From positions 82,066 through 146,065 of the forward strand of contig QFQP01000019.1 in NCBI GenBank assembly GCA_003243425.1: a DNA stretch of 64,000 nucleotides. The letters run 5' to 3'. Origin of the DNA: Archangium gephyra (GTDB taxonomy: Bacteria; Myxococcota; Myxococcia; Myxococcales; Myxococcaceae). Positions 35,236 through 42,952 of the stretch are shown here, piece by piece; within the stretch, counting starts at the first letter, position 1, and every line of letters starts with the position of its first letter. Both the position numbers and the translations under genes were made by a program. A model generated the notes under the pieces. It was not told the DNA's origin and ran no database searches. It saw nothing but the letters and a program-made list of their open reading frames with translations.

Positions 35236-35895
35236 TTAGCGGGCCGCCGGAGCGCTGTTCGCGCCCTTCGTCGGGAGAATGTCACCGCGGCAGACCCACA
35301 CCTTGCAGCCAATGGTGCCGTAGGTCGTACGCGCGATGGCGTAGCCATAATCGATGTCCGCGCGGAGCGTGTGCAGCGGCACACGGCCTTCGCGGTACCA
35401 CTCGTAGCGGGCCATTTCGGCACCACCCAGGCGGCCCGAGCAGGCGACGCGGATGCCCTTGGCGCCGAACTTCATGGCGGTCTGGATGGCCTTCTTCATC
35501 GCGCGACGGAACGCGATGCGACGCTCGAGCTGCGTGGCGATGTTCTCGGCCACCAGCTGCGCATCGGTCTCGGCCTTACGGACCTCGACGATGTTCAGGA
35601 AGACTTCGTTCTTGGTGAAGCGCTGGAGCTCCTTCTTCACCGTCTCGATGCCCGCGCCACGCTTGCCGATCACGATGCCGGGGCGCGCGGTGTGCACGTT
35701 GACCTTCACCTTGTTCGCGGCGCGCTCGATCTCGACCTTCGAGACGCCTGCGTGGTTCAGGCTCTTCTTGACGTGCTCACGGATCTTGATGTCCTCGTGA
35801 AGCCACTGCGCGTAGTTCCGCTCCTCGAACCACTTCGAGTCCCAGGTGCGGATGACGCCGAGCCGGAAACCAATCGGATGAACCTTCTGACCCAA
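35236..35895 (-). CDS. rpsC: 30S ribosomal protein S3, TTG start
   Basis: This 219-residue protein starts GQKVHPIGFRLG right after a TTG at 35895. AGGAG lies seven bases upstream and no ATG is better placed. The KH domain contains GIVIGKRGAGIE. The C-terminal S3 domain has RVACSGRLGGAEMAR. S3 lines the mRNA entry channel. Confidence 0.97.
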   Translation of the reverse strand: MGQKVHPIGFRLGVIRTWDSKWFEERNYAQWLHEDIKIREHVKKSLNHAGVSKVEIERAANKVKVNVHTARPGIVIGKRGAGIETVKKELQRFTKNEVFLNIVEVRKAETDAQLVAENIATQLERRIAFRRAMKKAIQTAMKFGAKGIRVACSGRLGGAEMARYEWYREGRVPLHTLRADIDYGYAIARTTYGTIGCKVWVCRGDILPTKGANSAPAAR

Positions 35896-35918
35896 GGTGT
35901 ATCTCCTGAACTAGGCGG

Positions 35919-36275
35919 TTACTTCTTCGCCTTCAAAGACTCGTCCGAGAGGACGACGTGAATGTGGGAAGTCTTCTTGTTGACGCGCGTCGCACGACCC
36001 ATGGCGCGCGGCATGTAGCGGCGGCCGGTGGGGCCCTGGTCGACCGAGATGGTCTTGACCCAGAGCTTGTCGATGTCGACGGAGCCCTTCGAGAGGTCCG
36101 TGGCGTTCGCCATGGCCGACTCGATGAGCTTCTTGACGGGCAGCGCTGCCGCGCGACGCGTGAACTGCAGCGTGCTGATGGCCTTGCTGACGGGCATGCC
36201 GCGGACGAGCGAGGCCACCACGGAGAGCTTCCGGGGCGCCATACGCAGGTGACGGAGGTGAGCGATCGATTCCAT
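35919..36275 (-). CDS. rplV: 50S ribosomal protein L22
   Basis: This 118-residue protein (HLRHLRMAPRKLSVVASLVRG, with RRYMPRAMGRATRVNKKTSH) is L22, which extends a loop into the exit tunnel. The tip of that loop is macrolide-related in other bacteria. Position between rpsS and rpsC is canonical. Confidence 0.98.
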   Translation of the reverse strand: MESIAHLRHLRMAPRKLSVVASLVRGMPVSKAISTLQFTRRAAALPVKKLIESAMANATDLSKGSVDIDKLWVKTISVDQGPTGRRYMPRAMGRATRVNKKTSHIHVVLSDESLKAKK

Positions 36276-36280
36276 CGTGA

Positions 36281-36574
36281 TTAACCCTTCTTGCCCGGGG
36301 CCGGAGCCGCCTTCTTCTCGGCGCTGTGCCCGCTGAACGTACGCGTGGGCGCGAACTCGCCCAGCTTGTGGCCGACCATGTTCTCGGTCACGTACACGGG
36401 GATGAACTTGCGCCCGTTGTGAACCGCGAACGTGTGACCGACCATCTCGGGGATGATCGTCGAACGGCGCGACCAGGTCTTGATGACCGCCTTCTTGTTG
36501 CCCTTGTTCATCGCATCAACCTTTTTGCTCAGGCTGCTGTCGATGAAGGGACCCTTCCAGGTTGAACGAGCCAT
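36281..36574 (-). CDS. rpsS: 30S ribosomal protein S19
   Basis: This 97-residue protein (MARSTWKGPFID, with HNGRKFIPVYVTENMVGHKL) is S19. It contacts tRNA and bridge B1a. It ends with a short Ala/Lys tail. Confidence 0.98.
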   Translation of the reverse strand: MARSTWKGPFIDSSLSKKVDAMNKGNKKAVIKTWSRRSTIIPEMVGHTFAVHNGRKFIPVYVTENMVGHKLGEFAPTRTFSGHSAEKKAAPAPGKKG

Positions 36575-36589
36575 GGTTAGTCGCTCCCT

Positions 36590-37432
36590 TTAGTTGCTGC
36601 GCACGCCCTGGCGGCGCTGCGAAACGATGAACTTGTCGGTGCGCTTGTTCTTGCGCGTGGTGAGACCCTTGGTCTTCTTGCCCCAGGGCGAAACCGGGTG
36701 CGGGTTACCCTGACCGGACTTGCCTTCACCACCGCCGTGCGGGTGGTCGACCGGGTTCATGGCGAGACCGCGAACGGTGGGACGGATGCCGAGCCAGCGG
36801 CTCTTACCGGCCTTACCGATGGTGATGATCTCGTGATCGATGTTGCCGATCTGACCGATGGTCGCGCGGCAGACGATCAAGACCTTGCGAACGGCGGTCG
36901 AGGGGAAGCGGACCTGAGCGTATTCACCCTCCTTCGCCATCAGCTGGCCCCAACTGCCCGCTGAACGAATCAGCTGACCGCCGCGACCCGGCTTGATCTC
37001 GATGTTGTGAATCACGGTCCCGACCGGGATGTTCTGGAGCGGCAGCGTGTTGCCCGGGCGGATGTCGACGTTGTCGCCCGAGAGGAGCGTATCGCCGACA
37101 TTGAGGCCGACAGGCGCGAGGATGTAGCGCTTCTCGCCGTCTGCGTAGTGGAGCAGCGCGATGTTCGCGGTGCGGTTGGGGTCGTACTCGATCGAGAAGA
37201 CCTTGGCCGGCACGCCGTCCTTGTTCCGCTTGAAGTCGATCACGCGGTAACGGCGCTTGTGACCACCGCCCTGGTGACGGCGGGTGATGTGACCATCACC
37301 ATTGCGGCCGCCGGAGCGCTTGATCGCCTGCGTCAGCGACTTCTCGGGCACGTCGTGCGTGATTTCCGCGAAGTCCGACACCGTCATCAGACGGCGCACA
37401 GGCGACGTCGGTTTGAACTTTTTGACGCCCAT
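36590..37432 (-). CDS. rplB: 50S ribosomal protein L2
   Basis: This 280-residue protein contains RNKDGVPAKVFSIEYDPNR and AMNPVDHPHGGGEG, where the conserved His lies near the peptidyl-transferase centre. Normal length for L2. It follows rplW by one base. Confidence 0.98.
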   Translation of the reverse strand: MGVKKFKPTSPVRRLMTVSDFAEITHDVPEKSLTQAIKRSGGRNGDGHITRRHQGGGHKRRYRVIDFKRNKDGVPAKVFSIEYDPNRTANIALLHYADGEKRYILAPVGLNVGDTLLSGDNVDIRPGNTLPLQNIPVGTVIHNIEIKPGRGGQLIRSAGSWGQLMAKEGEYAQVRFPSTAVRKVLIVCRATIGQIGNIDHEIITIGKAGKSRWLGIRPTVRGLAMNPVDHPHGGGEGKSGQGNPHPVSPWGKKTKGLTTRKNKRTDKFIVSQRRQGVRSN

Positions 37433-37433
37433 T

Positions 37434-37727
37434 TTAGACCGTGCCTCCCTCGAACAACTCGATCTTGTCGCCTTCCTTCAAGGTGACGAAGGCCTTCTTG
37501 AAGTTCGAGCGCTTGCCCATCTGCGTACCGACGCGCTTGATCTTGCCGCGCATGATCAGCGTGCGGACATCTTCAACAGTGACCTTGAACTGGGCCGCAA
37601 CCGCGCGAGCCACTTCGTGCTTGGTCGCCTTGCGGTCGACCACGAACGAGTACTGACGCTGCTTCTCACGAGCCTTGTCCAGCTTCTCGGTGATCAGCGG
37701 TCCCTTGATGACGGAGCTGAGATCCAT
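37434..37727 (-). CDS. rplW: 50S ribosomal protein L23
   Basis: This 97-residue protein (VIKGPLITEKLDKAREKQ, VDRKATKHEVARAVAAQF) is L23, the chief docking site for SRP and trigger factor. Overlaps closely with rplB and follows rplD by six bases. Confidence 0.98.
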   Translation of the reverse strand: MDLSSVIKGPLITEKLDKAREKQRQYSFVVDRKATKHEVARAVAAQFKVTVEDVRTLIMRGKIKRVGTQMGKRSNFKKAFVTLKEGDKIELFEGGTV

Positions 37728-37733
37728 GATCGA

Positions 37734-38384
37734 TTACTCCTGCGCCTTCTTGGTGCCGCGCTTCTTGGTCAGCGCCTCGGAGAGGGCCTTCGCAGCGGCG
37801 ACGGTGATGACGAGCGACTCGCGACGGAGCACGGACTCGACGTTCACGCCTTCGACAGGCAGCACGTCGAACTTCTCCATGTTGCGAACGGCGCGGAGCA
37901 GCTTGTCGTTCTTCTTCTCGTCGACGACGAGCGCGCTCGTGAGCTTGAGGCCCTTGGTGAGCGACTCGTACGCCTTCTTCGACTTGCCGTCCGAAGGGAA
38001 CTCGCTGATGAACACGAGCTTCTTCTCGCTGGCGCGGAGCGCGAGCGCGTGCGCCACGGCGGCGCGACGAACGGTGCGAGGCGGACGGTAGGTATAATCG
38101 CGGGGCTTCGGGCCCATCGCCTTACCACCGCCGACCCAGTGCGAGGCGCGGGTCGAACCCTGGCGCGCGCGACCGGTGCCCTTCTGCTTCCAGGGCTTCT
38201 TGCCACCACCAGAGACCAGCGAGCTGTTCTTCACAGCGACGGTGCCCGCGCGGCGGTTGATCTGCTGCATCTTCGCGCCTTCGTACAGAAGGTGGGGGTT
38301 CACTTCCCCGGCGAAGAGATCGTCCGAGAGCTCGATCTCGGAGACCTTCTTGTTGCTCAAATCGACGACGTCAAACTTAGCCAT
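37734..38384 (-). CDS. rplD: 50S ribosomal protein L4
   Basis: This 216-residue protein has GGGKKPWKQKGTGRARQGST, the conserved loop that lines the exit tunnel. In E. coli L4 also represses the S10 operon by attenuation. It follows rpsJ by only 14 bases. rplC (L3), normally between rpsJ and rplD, is missing here. Confidence 0.98.
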   Translation of the reverse strand: MAKFDVVDLSNKKVSEIELSDDLFAGEVNPHLLYEGAKMQQINRRAGTVAVKNSSLVSGGGKKPWKQKGTGRARQGSTRASHWVGGGKAMGPKPRDYTYRPPRTVRRAAVAHALALRASEKKLVFISEFPSDGKSKKAYESLTKGLKLTSALVVDEKKNDKLLRAVRNMEKFDVLPVEGVNVESVLRRESLVITVAAAKALSEALTKKRGTKKAQE

Positions 38385-38398
38385 TGTCGTGATCTCCC

Positions 38399-38707
38399 TT
38401 AGCTCTTGATCTCGACGTCGACACCAGCCGACAGATCGAGCTTCATGAGCGCGTCGAGCGTCTGCTGCGTCGGCTCGAGGATGTCCAGGAGCCGCTTATG
38501 CGTGCGGATCTCGAATTGTTCACGGCTCTTCTTGTCCACGTGGGGCGAACGAAGAACGGTGAAACGGTTGATACGCGTCGGGAGGGGAATCGGCCCGGAG
38601 ACGCGAGCGCCAGTGCGCTTAGCGGTCTCGACAATCTCCGTGGCACTCTGGTCCAGGAGCTTCGAGTCGTATGCCTTCAGACGGATGCGAATTTTCTGTG
38701 TCGCCAT
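38399..38707 (-). CDS. rpsJ: 30S ribosomal protein S10
   Basis: This 102-residue protein (KIRIRLKAYDSKLLDQSA, with RTHKRLLDILEPTQQTLDAL) is S10, which also acts with NusB in antitermination. It is the first gene of the superoperon here, with a promoter about 115 bases upstream. Confidence 0.98.
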   Translation of the reverse strand: MATQKIRIRLKAYDSKLLDQSATEIVETAKRTGARVSGPIPLPTRINRFTVLRSPHVDKKSREQFEIRTHKRLLDILEPTQQTLDALMKLDLSAGVDVEIKS

Positions 38708-38819
38708 TCTCGGTTGACCCTTGTGGTTTGCGACTTACTTCTCCAACCAACGCCGAATGGCTGTTGTTACGACCCGGGAGCCCCTGGTTTTCACAGAGCG
38801 ATGCGGCGAAAGCGGCGCG

Positions 38820-38848
38820 CGTATACGTCGCCACGAATCCCACGTCAA
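38820..38848 (-). promoter_or_regulatory. Sigma-70-like promoter of the S10-spc-alpha superoperon
   Basis: On the minus strand TTGACG (38843-38848) and TATACG (38820-38825) are separated by exactly 17 bases. Transcription would start near 38813 and leave a leader of about 105 bases before rpsJ. No other promoter of this quality was seen in the 255 bases between rpsJ and tex. There is room in the leader for attenuation, but no clear stem was assigned. Confidence 0.7.
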
Positions 38849-38962
38849 GCGCCTATTGACGAATCGCGTTTTCGCTCTCGTCGGTGAGCGCGTTTCCCGC
38901 ATCCCGAGGGCCGAGCGAAACAGAAAGTGGGCCGCCACCTACCGAGTAGTTTCGCGCGCCCC

Positions 38963-41167
38963 ATGAAGACCGCAGACATCGTTGCTCGCGAGTTGTCGCT
39001 CCCCCTCGCAGGCGTGGCCGCCACGCTCGAGTTGTTGGCTGGAGGCGCGACGGTTCCGTTCATTTCGCGCTATCGCAAGGAGGCGACCGGCGGGCTCGAC
39101 GACGAGGCGATCACCAGGATCGCGGCGCATTCCGAGGTTGTCGAGACACGTGAGCATCGCCGCGCGACCATTCTCGAAAGCCTTCGTGGGCAAGGCGTTC
39201 TCACCCCGGAGCTCGAGCGCGCCGTGACGAACGCGGCCACCGTGTCGGCGCTCGAAGATCTGTACCTGCCGTACCGCCCGAAGCGGCGCACGCGCGCCAT
39301 GACCGCACGTGAACGCGGGCTTCAGCCCCTCGCCGACGTGCTGTGGGCGCAGGGCGCCGCGGCCGGTTCGCGTGAGTCGTTGGCGGCGCAGTACGTGTCG
39401 GCAGAGCTGCCCGACGTGGACGCGGTGTGGGCCGGCGCGCGCGACATCGTGGCGGAGACGATCGCCGAGCGGCCCGACGTACGCGCCCAGGTTCGTCAGT
39501 TGTTCGTCGACCAGGCGGAGCTCGTCGTCGACGTGGCGCGCGGCAAGTCGAAGGACCCGGGGCTCGCGAAGTTTGCCGATCACGTCGGTCGTCGTGAACG
39601 TGCCTCGCTGGCGCCGTCGCACCGCGTGTTGGCGGCAGAACGTGGTGAGGCCGAAGGACTCCTGAAGGTCGGCCTCGAGCTCGACGCCAACTCAGTCCGG
39701 TCGCGGGTGTCGCAAGCGGTCGTGAAGCGTGGGGCGGCGCCGGTGTTGGCCAATGAAATGAACCTCGCGGTCGGCGACGCGATCGATCGGCTCCTGCTGC
39801 CGTCACTCGAGAGCGAGCGGCGGCGGGCCATGAAGGAGAAGGCCGATGAAGAGGCCATCGCCGTCTTCGCCAGAAACCTGACCGCGTTGCTGCTGGCGGC
39901 GCCGCTCGGTGGAAAACCGGTGGTGGCGATCGACCCCGGGCTGCGCACCGGCTGCAAGGTCGCGGTGCTCGACGCGCGCGGCGACGTGCTCGACCACGCC
40001 ACCCTCTATCCCCACACCGGTCGTGAGGCCGAAGCCGGCGCCGAGCTGGCGAAGCTGCTCAAGAAATACCCGCCGGCCGCCATCGCGATCGGCAACGGAA
40101 CCGCCGGGCGGGAGACCGAAGCGTTCGTGCGCAAGGTGCTGTCGTCGGGCCTCGCGTCCAACGTTCGCGTGATCAGCGTCAGCGAAGCCGGTGCCTCCGT
40201 CTATTCCGCGTCGGAGGTCGCGCGCGAAGAACTGCCGGAGCTCGACGTGACCATTCGCGGTGCCGTGTCGATCGGCCGTCGCCTGCAAGACCCGCTCGCG
40301 GAGCTGGTGAAGATCGACCCCAGGAGCATCGGGGTGGGCCAGTATCAGCACGACGTCGATCAACCATCACTCGGCGCGTCGCTCGATCGCGTGGTCGAAG
40401 CGGTCGTGAACAGGGTCGGAGTCGATCTCAACACCGCTTCTCCCACCCTGCTCCGCTACGTCTCGGGCCTCGGTCCTGCGCTCGCGAAGGCCATCGTCGA
40501 GTACCGGGCGAAGAACGGTGCCTTCGAGTCACGTGCGAAGTTGAAAGACGTGCCGCGGCTCGGCGCGCGTGCGTTCGAACAATGCGCGGGCTTCCTGCGA
40601 ATCACCGACGGCAGTGAACCGCTCGACGCCAGCGCCGTTCACCCCGAGCGCTACGCCCTGGTCACGAAGATCGCCAAAGACCTCGGGGTGACGCGCAAGG
40701 CGCTCGTCGGCAATGACGCCGTGGCCTCGAAGATCGACGTGAAGAAGTACGTCGACGCCGAAGTCGGCCTGCCCACGATCAACGACATCGTCGCCGAACT
40801 GAAGAAGCCGGGCCGCGACCCGCGCGCCGAGTTCACCGACGCAGGCTTCGACCCGAACATCACCGAACTGGAGCACCTGAAGCCCGGCCAGGTGCTCAAC
40901 GGCATCGTCACCAACGTCGCGGCGTTCGGAGCCTTCGTCGACCTCGGCGTGCACCAGGACGGGCTGGTGCACGTAAGCGAGCTGGCGAACCGTTTCGTCA
41001 AGGACCCCTCGGAGGTCGTGAAGGTGGGCGACCGCGTGAAGGTGAAGGTGCTGCAGGTCGATCTGGCTCGAAAGCGCATCGGGCTGTCGATGAAGGCGTT
41101 GCAGGCTCCCGGCGCGCCGGCGCCGCAGAATCAGGCGCGCTTCAACAACGCCCCGAGGTTCCGGTGA
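38963..41167 (+). CDS. tex: Tex-family RNA-binding protein
   Basis: This 734-residue protein is taken from ATG 38963 (MKTADIVARELSL). It has the Tex N-terminal helical domain (VPFISRYRKEATGGLDD), an RNase H-like fold (VAIDPGLRTGCKVAVLD), helix-hairpin-helix motifs (NTASPTLLRYVSGLGPALAK) and a C-terminal S1 domain (GQVLNGIVTNVAAFGAFVDL). Tex is a conserved nucleic-acid binder of transcription. It is the first of three plus-strand genes placed between rpsJ and fusA. The MBL gene starts inside its stop codon. Confidence 0.95.
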   Translation: MKTADIVARELSLPLAGVAATLELLAGGATVPFISRYRKEATGGLDDEAITRIAAHSEVVETREHRRATILESLRGQGVLTPELERAVTNAATVSALEDLYLPYRPKRRTRAMTARERGLQPLADVLWAQGAAAGSRESLAAQYVSAELPDVDAVWAGARDIVAETIAERPDVRAQVRQLFVDQAELVVDVARGKSKDPGLAKFADHVGRRERASLAPSHRVLAAERGEAEGLLKVGLELDANSVRSRVSQAVVKRGAAPVLANEMNLAVGDAIDRLLLPSLESERRRAMKEKADEEAIAVFARNLTALLLAAPLGGKPVVAIDPGLRTGCKVAVLDARGDVLDHATLYPHTGREAEAGAELAKLLKKYPPAAIAIGNGTAGRETEAFVRKVLSSGLASNVRVISVSEAGASVYSASEVAREELPELDVTIRGAVSIGRRLQDPLAELVKIDPRSIGVGQYQHDVDQPSLGASLDRVVEAVVNRVGVDLNTASPTLLRYVSGLGPALAKAIVEYRAKNGAFESRAKLKDVPRLGARAFEQCAGFLRITDGSEPLDASAVHPERYALVTKIAKDLGVTRKALVGNDAVASKIDVKKYVDAEVGLPTINDIVAELKKPGRDPRAEFTDAGFDPNITELEHLKPGQVLNGIVTNVAAFGAFVDLGVHQDGLVHVSELANRFVKDPSEVVKVGDRVKVKVLQVDLARKRIGLSMKALQAPGAPAPQNQARFNNAPRFR

Positions 41168-41913
41168 AGATTCACGTCACGCACATCGGCACCGCGACCG
41201 TGCTGCTCGAAGTGGGGCCGCTGAAGATCCTCACCGACCCCGTGTTCGGCGGCGCGAAGCACTTTCACTTCGGCGCCGGCATGACGTCGGACCACACGCG
41301 CGGCCCGTGGGTGCCCGCCAGCGAAGTGCCGCCACCAGACCTCGTGCTGCTCAGCCACGATCAGCACGCCGACAACCTCGACGACGAAGGGCGCGCGGTC
41401 ATCGCGAACTGCACCAACGTGTTCTCGACGCCCGCCGCTTCGAAGCGAATGAAGGCCGTCGGCCTGCGCGACTTCGAATCGAAGACCGTGGGTGAGGTGA
41501 AGATCACGGCGATGCCCGCGCGCCACGGTCCACCGCTCACCGGCGCCATCACCGGCCCGTGCATCGGCTTCGTGCTCGAGTGGCCGGGACAGTCGAACGG
41601 TCCACTCTACATCTCGGGCGACACGGTGCTGTTCGACGGAGCGCTCGAGGTCGCCAGACGTTTCAAGATCGGCACCGCGTTCCTCCACCTCGGCGCCGCA
41701 GGGTACGGCCCGTTGCGCTTCACCATGAATGCCGACGAAGGCGCGCAGCTCGGCAAGGCGCTCGGCGCGAAGACGCTCATTCCGTTGCACTACGAAGACT
41801 GGACACACTTCAAGCAGCCCAGGAGCGAAGTGACACCGGCCTTCGAGCGCGCGGGGTTGGGACATCGCCTGACGTGGCTCGAGCCCGGGAAGCGAACCGA
41901 ACTGGAGGTGTGA
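41164..41913 (+). CDS. MBL-fold hydrolase, UlaG-like, with altered metal motif
   Basis: This 249-residue protein starts at GTG 41164, overlapping the tex stop by four bases. Metal motif 1 reads SHDQHADN, where family members usually have HxHxDH, so Gln and Asn replace two positions. Further conserved points are the His in PARHGP, SGDTVLF and HYEDW. This pattern is close to UlaG-like lactonases. If the changes matter, it may bind one metal or act differently. Co-transcribed with tex and followed by a regulator gene. Confidence 0.85.
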   Translation: MKIHVTHIGTATVLLEVGPLKILTDPVFGGAKHFHFGAGMTSDHTRGPWVPASEVPPPDLVLLSHDQHADNLDDEGRAVIANCTNVFSTPAASKRMKAVGLRDFESKTVGEVKITAMPARHGPPLTGAITGPCIGFVLEWPGQSNGPLYISGDTVLFDGALEVARRFKIGTAFLHLGAAGYGPLRFTMNADEGAQLGKALGAKTLIPLHYEDWTHFKQPRSEVTPAFERAGLGHRLTWLEPGKRTELEV

Positions 41914-41914
41914 C

Positions 41915-42949
41915 GTGCCCACGACCTCGAAGCGAAATGCTGATCAACCGCTCGTCGCGTTGATGGACTGTCTGTCGGCCGGGTACCTGCTCGAACCCTC
42001 ATCGAAGGACTGGCTGCGCGGCGTGGTCGAAGCCGTGGTGCCGGCGTTGGACGATGGGCTCGGCGTACTCGGTTACACGTACGACGCCACCGATCCGCGC
42101 AAGCCCGTCATCACCGGCTTTGCCACGGCTGCAGGCTTCGACCCGCGGTGGCTCGGGCCATTCAACGAGGCCGTGAAGTCGGCCGAAGGCAACTCGAGCG
42201 AGTCACTTCATCCCGCGGGCTTCGACGCGTGGCAGGGCCTCACCTGTGGGCAGGCATCGCGCGTGACGGGAATGAAGAAGATCGTGCCGCTCTTCGCGCA
42301 CCTCGGCAGCGCGAAGGACACGTTCGCCATCAACGCACGCGACTCGAGCGGGAACGGGTTCTGGCTGGGCAGCCCGCTGCGCAGCACCACCCCCGCGTCG
42401 GCGCGGCGCATCACGGTGTTCTCGCGCCTGGCCGCGCATCTCTCGTCGGCCATGCGCCTGCGCCACGCCGCCACGAGCGAACCCGCCGCGGTGCTCTCGC
42501 CGGGAGGCAAGCTGTTGCACGCGCCCGACCCGGTCGCTGCGACCGAGCGCGCGCAGCTCCGCGAAGCCACCCTCGCCTTCGATTCCGCGCGCAGCAAGCG
42601 CCTCCGCGCAGACATCGACGAAGCCACGCGGCGGTGGCGCCCGCTCGTCGAATCGCGCTGGTCGTTGCTCGACGAGTTCGACACCGACGGCAGGCGCTTC
42701 GTGGTCGCCGTGCAGAACACGCCGCCGACGCCTGCCCTGCCGAAGGAGCTCAGTGATCGCGAAGCCCAGGTGCTGACCCACGCGAAGCTGGGGCACAGCA
42801 ACAAGGTCATCGCCTACGAGCTCGGCCTCTCGGCGTCGACGGTGCGAGTGCTGTTGCACCGCGCGTCACGCAAGCTCGGCGTGAACAACCGCAAGGACAC
42901 CATCGCGCAGTTCGAAGGGCTCACGGCGCGTGAGCCCGCGAAGCAGTGA
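41915..42949 (+). CDS. LuxR-type helix-turn-helix regulator
   Basis: This 344-residue protein begins at GTG 41915, one base after the MBL stop, with GGAGG close upstream. The C-terminal 65 residues are a LuxR/GerE HTH: LSDREAQVLTHAKLGHSNKVIA followed by LGLSASTVRVLLHRASRKLGV. The first about 270 residues are not an autoinducer-binding domain and not a receiver; they resemble no domain I can name. The gene converges on fusA, with stops 3 bases apart. Confidence 0.85.
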   Translation: MPTTSKRNADQPLVALMDCLSAGYLLEPSSKDWLRGVVEAVVPALDDGLGVLGYTYDATDPRKPVITGFATAAGFDPRWLGPFNEAVKSAEGNSSESLHPAGFDAWQGLTCGQASRVTGMKKIVPLFAHLGSAKDTFAINARDSSGNGFWLGSPLRSTTPASARRITVFSRLAAHLSSAMRLRHAATSEPAAVLSPGGKLLHAPDPVAATERAQLREATLAFDSARSKRLRADIDEATRRWRPLVESRWSLLDEFDTDGRRFVVAVQNTPPTPALPKELSDREAQVLTHAKLGHSNKVIAYELGLSASTVRVLLHRASRKLGVNNRKDTIAQFEGLTAREPAKQ

Positions 42950-42952
42950 CGC

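Noticed and set aside
38708..38962. Promoter for tex in the rpsJ-tex gap
   Set aside because: A TTGACG on the plus strand near 38856 has no -10 element at a proper distance, so only the minus-strand promoter was kept.
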